Assembly: GCA_964390445.1 (NCBI GenBank)
Contig: CAYMJJ010000089.1
Span: forward strand, 1-10,423
Length of the DNA: 10,423 nt
Source: Anderseniella sp964390445
GTDB taxonomy: Bacteria > Pseudomonadota > Alphaproteobacteria > Rhizobiales > Aestuariivirgaceae
Direction: 5' to 3'
In this document: in pieces, positions 1 to 5,712 of the stretch
How positions within the stretch are numbered: the stretch's first letter is position 1
Layout of the letters: each line of letters opens with the position of its first letter
Translations under genes and position numbers: made by a program
Notes under the pieces: model-generated
Databases searched by the model: none
Seen by the model: only the letters and a program-made list of their open reading frames with translations
Told to the model about the DNA's origin: nothing

Positions 1-799
1 GATCACCGCGCGCGGCATCGGCAACGGCATCTCGCTGATCATCTTCGCCGGCATCATCGCCGAACTGCCCTCCGCCATTGCCGCCATTCTCGAGCTTGGC
101 CGCACCGGCCAGATGTCGACGTTCTTCATCCTGGGTATCATCGTCATGGCCCTGGTGACCATCGCCTTCATCGTGTTTGTGGAGCGCGCCCAGCGGCGGC
201 TGTTGGTGAAATATCCGAAGCGACAAGTCGGCAACCAGGTCCAGAACGTGGATCCGTCGCACTTGCCGCTGAAACTCAATACCGCCGGCGTCATACCGCC
301 GATCTTTGCCTCGTCGCTGCTGCTGCTGCCGATCACGGTATCGAACTTCAGCCAGGGTGCCGGACCTGACTGGCTCAACACCGTCAACGCGCTGATGGGC
401 CGTGGCCAGCCACTGTTCCTGGCCATCTATATCGGGCTGATCATCTTCTTCGCCTTCTTCTACACGGCGATCATGTTCAATCCGAAGGAGACGGCGGACA
501 ACCTGAAGAAGTATGGCGGCTTCATTCCTGGCATCCGTCCGGGCGAGCGGACTGCAGAGTACATCGACTACGTGCTGACCCGCATCACCGTTACTGGTGC
601 ACTGTACCTGGCCGCTGTCTGTATCCTGCCGGAAATCCTGACGTCCTACGCCGCCATACCGTTCTATTTCGGTGGCACCTCATTGCTCATCATCGTGTCA
701 GTGACGATGGACACTGTGACGCAGGTACAAAGTCATCTGTTGGCCCAGCAGTACGAAGGGCTGATGAAGAAGACAAAACTCCGGGGGGGCCGCCGATGA
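1..799 (+). CDS. secY: Preprotein translocase subunit SecY (3' part, 5' end outside the window)
   Basis: SecY is the channel-forming subunit of the SecYEG translocon in the inner membrane. It passes unfolded proteins to the periplasm or into the membrane. The reading frame is open from base 2 (ATC ACC GCG) to the TGA at 797-799, giving 265 codons of a protein normally near 440-450 residues. The visible part begins at the conserved GIGNGISLIIFAGI segment and so covers roughly transmembrane helices 5-10. Family hallmarks seen in order are FVERAQRR, KYPKRQVG, HLPLKLNTAGVIPPIFASS, FNPKETADNLKKYGG, the cytoplasmic-loop motif FIPGIRPGERTAEYID that in E. coli SecY contacts SecA and the ribosome, and FYFGGTSLLI. 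The C-terminus is basic (KKTKLRGGRR). It overlaps adk by ATGA, the usual distal position in the spc operon. An internal ATG at 113 is not the start, because conserved SecY sequence continues upstream of it. Confidence 0.97.
   Translation, partial: ITARGIGNGISLIIFAGIIAELPSAIAAILELGRTGQMSTFFILGIIVMALVTIAFIVFVERAQRRLLVKYPKRQVGNQVQNVDPSHLPLKLNTAGVIPPIFASSLLLLPITVSNFSQGAGPDWLNTVNALMGRGQPLFLAIYIGLIIFFAFFYTAIMFNPKETADNLKKYGGFIPGIRPGERTAEYIDYVLTRITVTGALYLAAVCILPEILTSYAAIPFYFGGTSLLIIVSVTMDTVTQVQSHLLAQQYEGLMKKTKLRGGRR
783..789 (+). promoter_or_regulatory. Seven-G run acting as ribosome binding site of adk
   Basis: Seven consecutive G residues lie in the last codons of secY (CGG GGG GGC), six bases before the adk ATG at 796. 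A G-rich run at this spacing can pair with the anti-Shine-Dalgarno sequence. No better purine tract is present, so adk is probably translated by coupling with secY termination. Confidence 0.45.
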
Positions 800-1368
800 A
801 CATCATTCTCTTGGGCCCGCCCGGCGCCGGCAAGGGTACCCAGGCAGCTCGCATCGAAGACGCCAAGGGCATGAAGCAGCTGTCCACCGGCGACATGCTG
901 CGCGCTGCCGTAGCTGCCGGAACGCCGGTTGGCCTCAAGGCCAAGGACATCATGGCCCGCGGCGAACTGGTGCCGGATGAAGTGGTCGTCGGCATCATAT
1001 CCGACCGGATCGAGGACGAAGACTGCAAGAATGGTTTCATTCTTGACGGTTTTCCCCGCAATACCGCCCAGGCCGAAGCTCTCGACGAGATGCTGCAGCG
1101 CAAGGGCAAGACACTGGATGCTGTCGTCGAGCTGGAAGTTGACGACGAGATATTGCTTGGACGCATCGAGAAGCGTGCGTCCGAAACAGCGGGTGGTCCG
1201 CGCGCAGACGACAACGCAGAAGCGCTCAAGAAGCGTCTCGATGTCTATCATGCGCAGACGGCACCGCTGATCGAGTATTACGCCGGGAAGGGTAACCTTC
1301 GCAGTGTGGATGGCATGGCGGACATGGATGAAGTGACCCGTCAGATCATGGAGGTTCTGGAAGGTTAG
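796..1368 (+). CDS. adk: Adenylate kinase, short-LID type
   Basis: This cytoplasmic enzyme catalyses ATP + AMP = 2 ADP and balances the adenylate pool. The product is 190 residues. The P-loop GPPGAGKGT is at residues 7-15 (Lys13). The AMP-binding elements are TGDMLR at 31-36 and GFPR at 85-88 (Arg88). R123 and R127 begin the LID, which here is only about a dozen residues (RASETAGGPRADD). It therefore lacks the long LID insert, with or without zinc cysteines, of the roughly 215-residue bacterial form. The short form is common in alphaproteobacteria. R136 and R147 fit the expected phosphate-binding arginines. The start ATG overlaps the secY stop as ATGA, so translation is probably coupled. A spacer with its own likely promoter follows before rpsM. 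Confidence 0.97.
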   Translation: MNIILLGPPGAGKGTQAARIEDAKGMKQLSTGDMLRAAVAAGTPVGLKAKDIMARGELVPDEVVVGIISDRIEDEDCKNGFILDGFPRNTAQAEALDEMLQRKGKTLDAVVELEVDDEILLGRIEKRASETAGGPRADDNAEALKKRLDVYHAQTAPLIEYYAGKGNLRSVDGMADMDEVTRQIMEVLEG

Positions 1369-1399
1369 GCGGTGCCTCGCCGGATTGGCGGCTTGACGG

Positions 1400-1428
1400 T
1401 TGACGTGCCGGGGAATCCGGCATAGAAA
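1400..1428 (+). promoter_or_regulatory. Candidate sigma-70-type promoter for the rpsM operon
   Basis: TTGACG at 1400-1405 is followed after 17 bases by TAGAAA at 1423-1428, a strong -35 and a fair -10 (four of six matches to TATAAT). A second TTGACG lies at 1393-1398. Transcription would begin near 1435, in the 222-bp spacer between adk and rpsM, leaving a leader of about 155 bases. This is a match by eye and no start site is proven. Confidence 0.5.
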
Positions 1429-1451
1429 CTGCCGCAATCCGGTTGCTGAGA

Positions 1452-1514
1452 GGCTGACCGCAAGTGGTATTGCGTCCACTTGGGGTGAGCCTTGTTGCCG
1501 TGAGGCACCAACAA
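1452..1514 (+). promoter_or_regulatory. Structured mRNA leader upstream of rpsM (two adjoining hairpins)
   Basis: Arms 1452-1467 and 1476-1491 pair at 14 of 16 positions, with G-G mismatches at 1456/1487 and 1460/1483, around an 8-base loop. The inner 7 bp (CAAGTGG/CCACTTG) are perfect. Immediately after it, TTGTTGCC (1492-1499) pairs with GGC (1504-1506) and AACAA (1510-1514), with a GTGA tetraloop of the GNRA type and a 3-base bulge at 1507-1509. No T-run follows either stem, so they do not look like intrinsic terminators. They lie downstream of the candidate promoter and upstream of the rpsM ribosome binding site, where E. coli has its S4-binding alpha-operon leader. A regulatory role is inferred; the pairing itself is directly visible. 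Confidence 0.5.
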
Positions 1515-1548
1515 ACCGTCCTAAAGGTTCATTTAAGAGGCGCGCATG

Positions 1549-1563
1549 CCGGTATCGTACCGG
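1549..1563 (+). promoter_or_regulatory. Third leader hairpin just before the rpsM ribosome binding site
   Basis: CCGGTA (1549-1554) and TACCGG (1558-1563) form a perfect 6-bp stem with a TCG loop. It ends 13 bases before the AGGAG of rpsM. It may help to space or expose the ribosome binding site, but a stem this short could also occur by chance in GC-rich DNA. Confidence 0.3.
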
Positions 1564-1576
1564 GCGGGCCGCAGGC

Positions 1577-1581
1577 AGGAG
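1577..1581 (+). promoter_or_regulatory. Ribosome binding site fixing the rpsM GTG start
   Basis: AGGAG lies nine bases before the GTG at 1591. It decides for GTG over the in-frame ATG at 1546, which would add 15 residues that are not part of S13. Confidence 0.8.
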
Positions 1582-1590
1582 ATTAGCGTC

Positions 1591-1959
1591 GTGGCTCGTA
1601 TCGCTGGCGTAAACATTCCGACGAACAAGCGCGTAGTCATCGCGCTGCAATACATTCACGGTATTGGCGAAAAGTTTGCCAAGCAGATCTGTGAGGTGGT
1701 CAACATCGCCCCCGAGCGCCGTGTGAACGAACTGACGGACGCCGAGGTCATCCAGATCCGCGAAACCATCGACCGCGACTTCATGGTCGAGGGCGACCTT
1801 CGCCGCGAAACCGCGATGAACATCAAGCGCCTGATGGACCTGGGCTGCTACCGCGGCCTGCGTCACCGCCGCGGCCTTCCGGTTCGCGGTCAGCGCACCC
1901 ACACCAACGCTCGCACCCGCAAGGGTCCTGCCAAGGCAATCGCCGGCAAGAAGAAGTAA
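1591..1959 (+). CDS. rpsM: 30S ribosomal protein S13
   Basis: S13 sits in the head of the 30S subunit, contacts the P-site tRNA through its C-terminal tail and forms bridges to the 50S subunit. The product is 122 residues, the usual length in alphaproteobacteria. It begins MARIAGVNIP, exactly at the family's conserved start. Other hallmarks are the YIHGIGEKFAKQIC helix-two-turn-helix region, then DLRRE, and GCYRGLRHRRGLPVRGQRT followed by HTNARTRKG, with a lysine-rich tail (AGKKK). The start is GTG at 1591, supported by AGGAG nine bases upstream and by family alignment. An in-frame ATG at 1546 would give a non-conserved extension. It is the first gene of the alpha-type operon, with its own candidate promoter and a folded leader. 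rpsK follows after 27 bases. Confidence 0.97.
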   Translation: MARIAGVNIPTNKRVVIALQYIHGIGEKFAKQICEVVNIAPERRVNELTDAEVIQIRETIDRDFMVEGDLRRETAMNIKRLMDLGCYRGLRHRRGLPVRGQRTHTNARTRKGPAKAIAGKKK

Positions 1960-1986
1960 CTGCCGATTTTACGGAAAGCAATTTAG

Positions 1987-2376
1987 ATGGCCAAAGAACC
2001 GACACGCATGCGCCGCAAGGAGCGCAAGAACATCATCGCCGGTGTTGCGCACGTGAACTCCACGTTCAACAACACGATGATCACCATCACCGATGTGCAG
2101 GGCAATACCATTGCCTGGTCGTCGGCCGGCAAGATGAAGTTCAAGGGCTCGCGCAAGTCCACTCCATACGCTGCCCAGGTGGCGGCAGAGCAGGCTGCCA
2201 AGTCTGCCATGGAGCACGGCATGAAGACCGTCGAAGTTGAAGTCTGCGGACCCGGTTCGGGCCGTGAGTCTGCTCTTCGTGCGCTTCAGTCGGTTGGGCT
2301 GCAGGTCACCTCGATCCGCGACGTTACCCCGATACCGCACAATGGCGTGCGTCCGCCCAAGCGCCGTCGCGTCTAG
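1987..2376 (+). CDS. rpsK: 30S ribosomal protein S11
   Basis: S11 lies on the platform of the 30S subunit, binds 16S rRNA near the E site and supports mRNA-tRNA positioning. The product is 129 residues, the normal length. Conserved segments are RRKERKNIIAGVAHVNSTFNNT near the N-terminus (broken here as residues 6-27), ITDVQGNTIAWSSAG, FKGSRKSTPYAAQVAAE, then GPGSGRESALRALQ and the C-terminal DVTPIPHNGVRPPKRRRV. The ATG at 1987 matches the family start. The ribosome binding site is weak (GGAA at 1973-1976), so translation probably depends on coupling to rpsM, 27 bases upstream. A 129-bp spacer with a small hairpin separates it from rpoA. Confidence 0.97.
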   Translation: MAKEPTRMRRKERKNIIAGVAHVNSTFNNTMITITDVQGNTIAWSSAGKMKFKGSRKSTPYAAQVAAEQAAKSAMEHGMKTVEVEVCGPGSGRESALRALQSVGLQVTSIRDVTPIPHNGVRPPKRRRV

Positions 2377-2392
2377 CAAAGCGGTTGGTTGA

Positions 2393-2411
2393 TTGGCGGA
2401 CCCTGCGCCAA
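2393..2411 (+). other. Stem-loop in the rpsK-rpoA spacer
   Basis: TTGGCG (2393-2398) and CGCCAA (2406-2411) form a perfect 6-bp stem with a 7-base loop, 17 bases after the rpsK stop. AAGATAACT follows rather than a T-run, so it is not an ordinary intrinsic terminator. It may be an RNA-processing or stability element. The rest of the 2377-2505 spacer shows no clear gene or promoter. Confidence 0.3.
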
Positions 2412-2492
2412 AAGATAACTGGGTCTGCTGTTACTTGATTTATTCAGGGTGTCTACCGCGATCATTCGTTCGTGTGATGCCCGCAACTGCAT

Positions 2493-2498
2493 AGAGGT
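2493..2498 (+). promoter_or_regulatory. Ribosome binding site fixing the rpoA GTG start
   Basis: AGAGGT lies seven bases before the GTG at 2506. The alternative in-frame GTG at 2449 has no spaced purine tract and would add 19 non-conserved residues. Confidence 0.75.
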
Positions 2499-2505
2499 CG
2501 ATACC

Positions 2506-3522
2506 GTGAACACGAAGAACTGGCAGGATCTTATCAAGCCGATGAAGCTGGACGTCAGCGCCGGTCGTGACCGCCGCCGGTCTGCGACGCTGGTTGCCGA
2601 ACCGCTCGAGCGCGGCTTCGGCATGACGCTGGGCAATTCGCTGCGCCGCGTGCTGCTGTCGTCGCTGCAGGGTGCCGCCGTCACGTCCGTCAACATCGAT
2701 GGCGTGTTGCACGAATTCTCGTCCATCGCCGGTGTGCGCGAAGACGTGACCGACATCATCCTGAACATCAAGGAAATCGCCGTCGGCATGCAGGGCGAAG
2801 GCCCCAAGCGCCTGATGCTGCGCAAGCAGGGCCCCGGCGCCGTCACCGCTGGTGACATTGAAGAAACCGGTGACATCACCATCCTCAACCCGACCCTGCC
2901 GATCTGCACGCTGGACGAAGGCGCGGAAGTGCGCATGGAATTTACCGTGAACACCGGCAAGGGCTATGCTGCGGCTGACCGCAATCGTCCTGAAGATGCC
3001 CCGATCGGCCTGATCCCGGTCGACAGCCTGTATTCGCCGGTCAAGCGCGTGTCCTACAAGGTCGAGAACACCCGCGAAGGCCAGGTGCTCGATTATGACA
3101 AGCTGATCCTGAACGTCGAAACCGATGGCTCCATGACCCCTGAAGACGCTGTGGCTTATGCTGCGCGCATCCTGCAGGACCAGTTGCAGGTCTTCATCAA
3201 TTTCGAAGAACCGCAGCAGGTCGTCGCGGAAGACGACAAGCCGGAGCTGGAATTCAACGCAGCCCTGCTCAAGAAGGTCGACGAGCTGGAACTGTCGGTT
3301 CGCTCTGCCAACTGCCTGAAGAACGACAACATCGTCTATATCGGTGACCTGATCCAGAAAACCGAAGGCGAGATGCTACGCACCCCGAACTTCGGCCGCA
3401 AGTCGCTGAACGAGATCAAGGAAGTGCTGGCCCAGATGGGTCTGCACCTCGGCATGGACATCGACAATTGGCCGCCGGAGAACATCGAAGAGCTGGCCAA
3501 GAAGTTCGAGACGCACTACTGA
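2506..3522 (+). CDS. rpoA: DNA-directed RNA polymerase subunit alpha
   Basis: The alpha dimer is the scaffold for RNA polymerase assembly, and its C-terminal domain binds UP elements and activators. From the GTG at 2506 the product is 338 residues, starting MNTKNWQDLIKP as alphaproteobacterial RpoA does. The N-terminal domain (about residues 1-235) shows ATLVAEPLERGFGMTLGNSL and RRVLLSSLQGAAVTS, with the assembly region around VLHEFSSIAGVREDVTDI. A linker (about 236-252) precedes the C-terminal domain, with ELSVRSANCLKNDNIVYIGD, TPNFGRKSLNEIKEVL and LGMDIDNWPP. Arg266 corresponds to the DNA-contacting Arg265 of E. coli. It lies between rpsK and rplQ as in most bacteria, with no rpsD between, as in alphaproteobacteria. 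An in-frame upstream GTG at 2449 was rejected on family alignment and ribosome-binding-site spacing. Confidence 0.97.
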   Translation: MNTKNWQDLIKPMKLDVSAGRDRRRSATLVAEPLERGFGMTLGNSLRRVLLSSLQGAAVTSVNIDGVLHEFSSIAGVREDVTDIILNIKEIAVGMQGEGPKRLMLRKQGPGAVTAGDIEETGDITILNPTLPICTLDEGAEVRMEFTVNTGKGYAAADRNRPEDAPIGLIPVDSLYSPVKRVSYKVENTREGQVLDYDKLILNVETDGSMTPEDAVAYAARILQDQLQVFINFEEPQQVVAEDDKPELEFNAALLKKVDELELSVRSANCLKNDNIVYIGDLIQKTEGEMLRTPNFGRKSLNEIKEVLAQMGLHLGMDIDNWPPENIEELAKKFETHY

Positions 3523-3582
3523 TTAGATCAAGCGGGACGGCCGGGAGGCTGCCCCGGTGGAAGTTACCCAAGGAGAAGGCCA

Positions 3583-4002
3583 ATGCGCCACAAGAAGAGC
3601 GGACGGAAGCTCAATCGCACAAGCTCGCACCGCAAGTCCATGTTCGCCAACATGGCTGCTGCGCTGATCAAGCATGAGCAGATCGTCACCACGCTGCCAA
3701 AGGCCAAGGAACTGAAGCCGATTGCAGACAAGCTCATCACGCTGGCCAAGCGTGGCGACCTGCATGCACGCCGTCAGGCCCTCTCAAAGGTTCGCGATGA
3801 GGCGCAGGTCCGCAAGCTGTTCGCCGTTCTCGGTGAGCGCTACAAGGAGCGCAACGGCGGTTATACCCGCGTGCTCAAGGCCGGCTTCCGCTATGGCGAC
3901 TCCGCACCGATGGCCGTGATCGAACTGGTTGATCGTGACCCTTCCGCACGCGGTCAGGACTCCGGTCCGACCCAGGAGCAGGAAGAAGCAGAAGCCGCAT
4001 AA
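3583..4002 (+). CDS. rplQ: 50S ribosomal protein L17
   Basis: L17 binds 23S rRNA near the exit side of the 50S subunit. The product is 139 residues. The conserved core is residues 1-118, with MRHKKSGRKLNRTSSHR, MFANMAAALIKHEQIVTTL and PKAKELKPIADKLITLAKRG, then RNGGYTRVLKAGFRYGDSAPM and AVIELVDRD. A non-conserved acidic tail (QEQEEAEAA) follows, as is frequent in alphaproteobacteria. The ATG at 3583 has a strong AAGGAG at 3570-3575, seven bases upstream. It is the last gene of the ribosomal cluster: the terminator at 4031-4059 begins 28 bases after its stop. The rpoA-rplQ gap is 60 bases and contains only a weak 5-bp stem (3541-3557). Confidence 0.97.
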   Translation: MRHKKSGRKLNRTSSHRKSMFANMAAALIKHEQIVTTLPKAKELKPIADKLITLAKRGDLHARRQALSKVRDEAQVRKLFAVLGERYKERNGGYTRVLKAGFRYGDSAPMAVIELVDRDPSARGQDSGPTQEQEEAEAA

Positions 4003-4030
4003 GCCGGTTACCTGCCTGCAAGGTATCCAG

Positions 4031-4059
4031 GGGCGGCTCCACTGCGGGCCGCCCTTTTT
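4031..4059 (+). terminator. Intrinsic terminator of the ribosomal/rpoA operon
   Basis: GGGCGGC (4031-4037) and GCCGCCC (4048-4054) form a perfect 7-bp GC stem with a 10-base loop, followed directly by TTTTT (4055-4059). This is the classic rho-independent layout, placed 28 bases after the rplQ stop. Confidence 0.9.
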
Positions 4060-4073
4060 GCATCTTTTGATAC

Positions 4074-4080
4074 GGGAGGA
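4074..4080 (+). promoter_or_regulatory. Ribosome binding site of the DM13 gene
   Basis: GGGAGGA is a near-perfect anti-Shine-Dalgarno match. It lies 2 bases before the GTG at 4083 but 8 bases before the GTG at 4089, which favours 4089 as the start. Confidence 0.7.
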
Positions 4081-4088
4081 ACGTGCCG

Positions 4089-4556
4089 GTGAAAAAGCTG
4101 TTGCTGCTGCTGAGCCACCTGGGATTTGGAGCTGCCGGTTTCGCGCTCGGCATCTACACCCTGCCGATCCTGATTGCGCCAACCGCGCCGGACGAGGCTG
4201 AACTGGCGGCAGTTGCCCAGTCGGCCGCCTTCACGGCCAGTTTCCGCCGCGACCTGAAAGGGTCGGACTTCCTGCACTGGGGCGAGGGCGAGGTGAGCAT
4301 CAACTCGCTGAAGATCGCCCACAAGGGCAGACTGGCACCCGGGCCGGATTACAGGTTGTACCTGACAAGAGGCTTCGTCGAAGATGAGGCAGGCTTCAAC
4401 GCGCTCAAGTCGTCCGCGGCCCTGATCGGCCACGTGAAGACCTTCAACGGGTTCGTGGTGGACGTGCCTGCAGGCGTGAACATCAACGAGTTTGATACCG
4501 TTGTGGTATGGTGCGAGAGCTTTGGCGAGTTCATCACCGCCGCGAAGTACAGGTGA
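4089..4556 (+). CDS. Exported DM13-domain protein, function unknown
   Basis: From GTG 4089 the product is 155 residues. MKK is followed by a leucine-rich hydrophobic stretch to about residue 30, which is a signal peptide or a single membrane anchor, so the rest should be periplasmic. Residues about 55-155 resemble the DM13 domain: HWGEGEVSI near the start, GPDYRLYLT, VDVPAGVNINEFDTVVVWCE, and FGEFITAAKYR at the end. Cys142 sits at the position of the domain's conserved cysteine. DM13 domains have been proposed to act in redox or electron transfer, but this has not been shown for bacterial single-domain proteins. The alternative GTG at 4083 adds two residues and sits too close to the ribosome binding site. 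The gene starts only 29 bases after the ribosomal terminator and is followed after 6 bases by a thioesterase gene, with which it probably shares an mRNA. Confidence 0.75.
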   Translation: MKKLLLLLSHLGFGAAGFALGIYTLPILIAPTAPDEAELAAVAQSAAFTASFRRDLKGSDFLHWGEGEVSINSLKIAHKGRLAPGPDYRLYLTRGFVEDEAGFNALKSSAALIGHVKTFNGFVVDVPAGVNINEFDTVVVWCESFGEFITAAKYR

Positions 4557-4562
4557 GGCCGG

Positions 4563-5018
4563 ATGACCGGGTTCCAGGCCCAGACAGGCAACTACGAACA
4601 CCGGGTTCGGGAAAGCCTTGCTCGCCAGAATGCTCTGACGCTGATGGGAGCCGAGGTAGTAAAGGTCGAGCCAGGTGCTGTGGACCTGAGCATCGGCTTT
4701 GATGAGCGTCTGACCCAGCAGCATGGTTTCATCCACGCCGGCGTCACCACAACGTTGCTTGACAGCGCATGCGGTTATGCTGCGTTCTCGCTGATGCCGG
4801 CTGATGCAGGCGTTCTGACCGTCGAGTTGAAGACCAGCCTCCTGGCACCTGCTGATGGCGCCCGGTTCACCTTTGAAGGCCGCGTTATCAAGGCGGGCCG
4901 TACGCTGTCATTCTGTGAGGGCAGGGCATTCGCCCACAAGACCGGGCAACCAAGACTGATTGCGACCATGTCAGCGACCATGATGACGGTCCTTGACCGC
5001 GAGAATGTGCGAGGCTGA
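4563..5018 (+). CDS. PaaI-family hotdog-fold thioesterase
   Basis: This is a probable cytoplasmic acyl-CoA thioesterase that hydrolyses an acyl- or aryl-CoA to the free acid and CoA; the substrate cannot be told from the sequence. The product is 151 residues, usual for single-hotdog PaaI/YdiI-type enzymes. The central motif QQHGFIHAGVTTTLLDSACG at residues 52-71 matches the family's HGG-x-D pattern, with His54, the HAG turn at 58-60 and Asp67 on the hotdog helix as the expected catalytic residue. VELKTSLLAPADG at 88-100 and EGRVIKAGRTL at 106-116 are the following strands. No signal peptide is seen. The ATG is preceded by AGGTGAGG overlapping the DM13 stop, and its TGA overlaps the next ATG (TGATG), so all three genes are probably translationally coupled. 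Confidence 0.85.
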   Translation: MTGFQAQTGNYEHRVRESLARQNALTLMGAEVVKVEPGAVDLSIGFDERLTQQHGFIHAGVTTTLLDSACGYAAFSLMPADAGVLTVELKTSLLAPADGARFTFEGRVIKAGRTLSFCEGRAFAHKTGQPRLIATMSATMMTVLDRENVRG

Positions 5019-5710
5019 TGAAACGGATTGGACAGACCCGGCGTGCCGCCACCGTGCTGGCAATCGCAACGGCGCTGGTCGCTGGTGTTGGAGGTATGCC
5101 CGCCATGGCAGATGAAACCACCGCCGCAGCCTTGCTTGCTGCCGCTGAACAAGGCGATGCTGGCCAGGTCAGGCAGTTGCTCGCCGCTGGTGCGCCGGTA
5201 GATGCGCGCGACAACCGCAAACGCACGGCCTTGCTGATTGCGGTACAGCGCCGCGATGCCGAACTGGCGCGTGTGCTGGCTGATGCCGGGGCCGACATCA
5301 ACGCCCAGGACAACATCAAGGACTCACCATTCCTGCTGGCCGGCGCGAATGGAGATGTGGAAATACTGAAGATACTGCTGCCGTACGGACCTGATTACAC
5401 CAGGGTGAACCGCTATGGCGGCTCGGCGCTTATTCCTGCGGCGGATCGAGGCCATGTTGAGGCCGTCCGGCTGCTGGTGGAGACGGGTAGCCCGGTCAAC
5501 CACATCAACCGGCTTGGGTGGACGGCCCTGCTAGAAGCCGTCATCCTCGGCAATGGAGGGCCTGCCCACCAGCAAATCCTGGAAATCCTGATAGCAGGTG
5601 GCGCGGACGTGAACATCCCCGACGGTGATGGTCTTTCAGCTCTTGCCCACGCCCGGCAGCGCGGCTTCACCGAGATGGAGCAAATCCTGCTGAAAGCCGG
5701 GGCGCGCTGA
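5018..5710 (+). CDS. Periplasmic ankyrin-repeat protein
   Basis: The product is 230 residues. A signal peptide spans residues 1-31, with a basic start MKRIGQTRR, a hydrophobic core ATVLAIATALVAGVG and a probable cleavage after Ala-Met-Ala (AMA|DE). The mature part is almost wholly ankyrin repeats, about five to six from residue 35 to 230. Typical repeat signatures are GDAGQVRQLLAAGAPVDARD, LARVLADAGADINAQDN, DVEILKILLPYG, GHVEAVRLLVETGSPVNHIN and LEILIAGGADVNIPDGDG. Ankyrin repeats bind other proteins; no enzymatic domain is visible and the partner is unknown. The start ATG overlaps the thioesterase stop by one base, which points to an operon. Its stop at 5708-5710 is 2 bp from the stop of the convergent decarboxylase gene. 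Confidence 0.88.
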   Translation: MKRIGQTRRAATVLAIATALVAGVGGMPAMADETTAAALLAAAEQGDAGQVRQLLAAGAPVDARDNRKRTALLIAVQRRDAELARVLADAGADINAQDNIKDSPFLLAGANGDVEILKILLPYGPDYTRVNRYGGSALIPAADRGHVEAVRLLVETGSPVNHINRLGWTALLEAVILGNGGPAHQQILEILIAGGADVNIPDGDGLSALAHARQRGFTEMEQILLKAGAR

Positions 5711-5712
5711 CC

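Noticed and set aside
1546..1590. Longer S13 start at ATG 1546
   Set aside because: The 15 extra residues are absent from the S13 family, and AGGAG at 1577-1581 is correctly spaced for GTG 1591.
1400..1612. Possible 70-residue plus-strand gene in the adk-rpsM spacer
   Set aside because: It runs into the rpsM start in another frame, has low-complexity basic composition and no ribosome binding site, and its DNA is better explained as promoter and folded leader.
733..1902. Long open minus-strand frame (389 codons) opposite adk and rpsM
   Set aside because: It lies wholly opposite conserved genes and their spacer, its translation resembles no family I know, and long antisense frames are expected in GC-rich DNA.
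2449..2505. Longer RpoA start at GTG 2449
   Set aside because: The added 19 residues do not match RpoA, and AGAGGT at 2493-2498 fits GTG 2506.
3541..3557. CCGGG/CCCGG stem in the rpoA-rplQ gap
   Set aside because: It has only 5 bp in GC-rich DNA and no T-run; rplQ has its own strong ribosome binding site, and nothing suggests a function.
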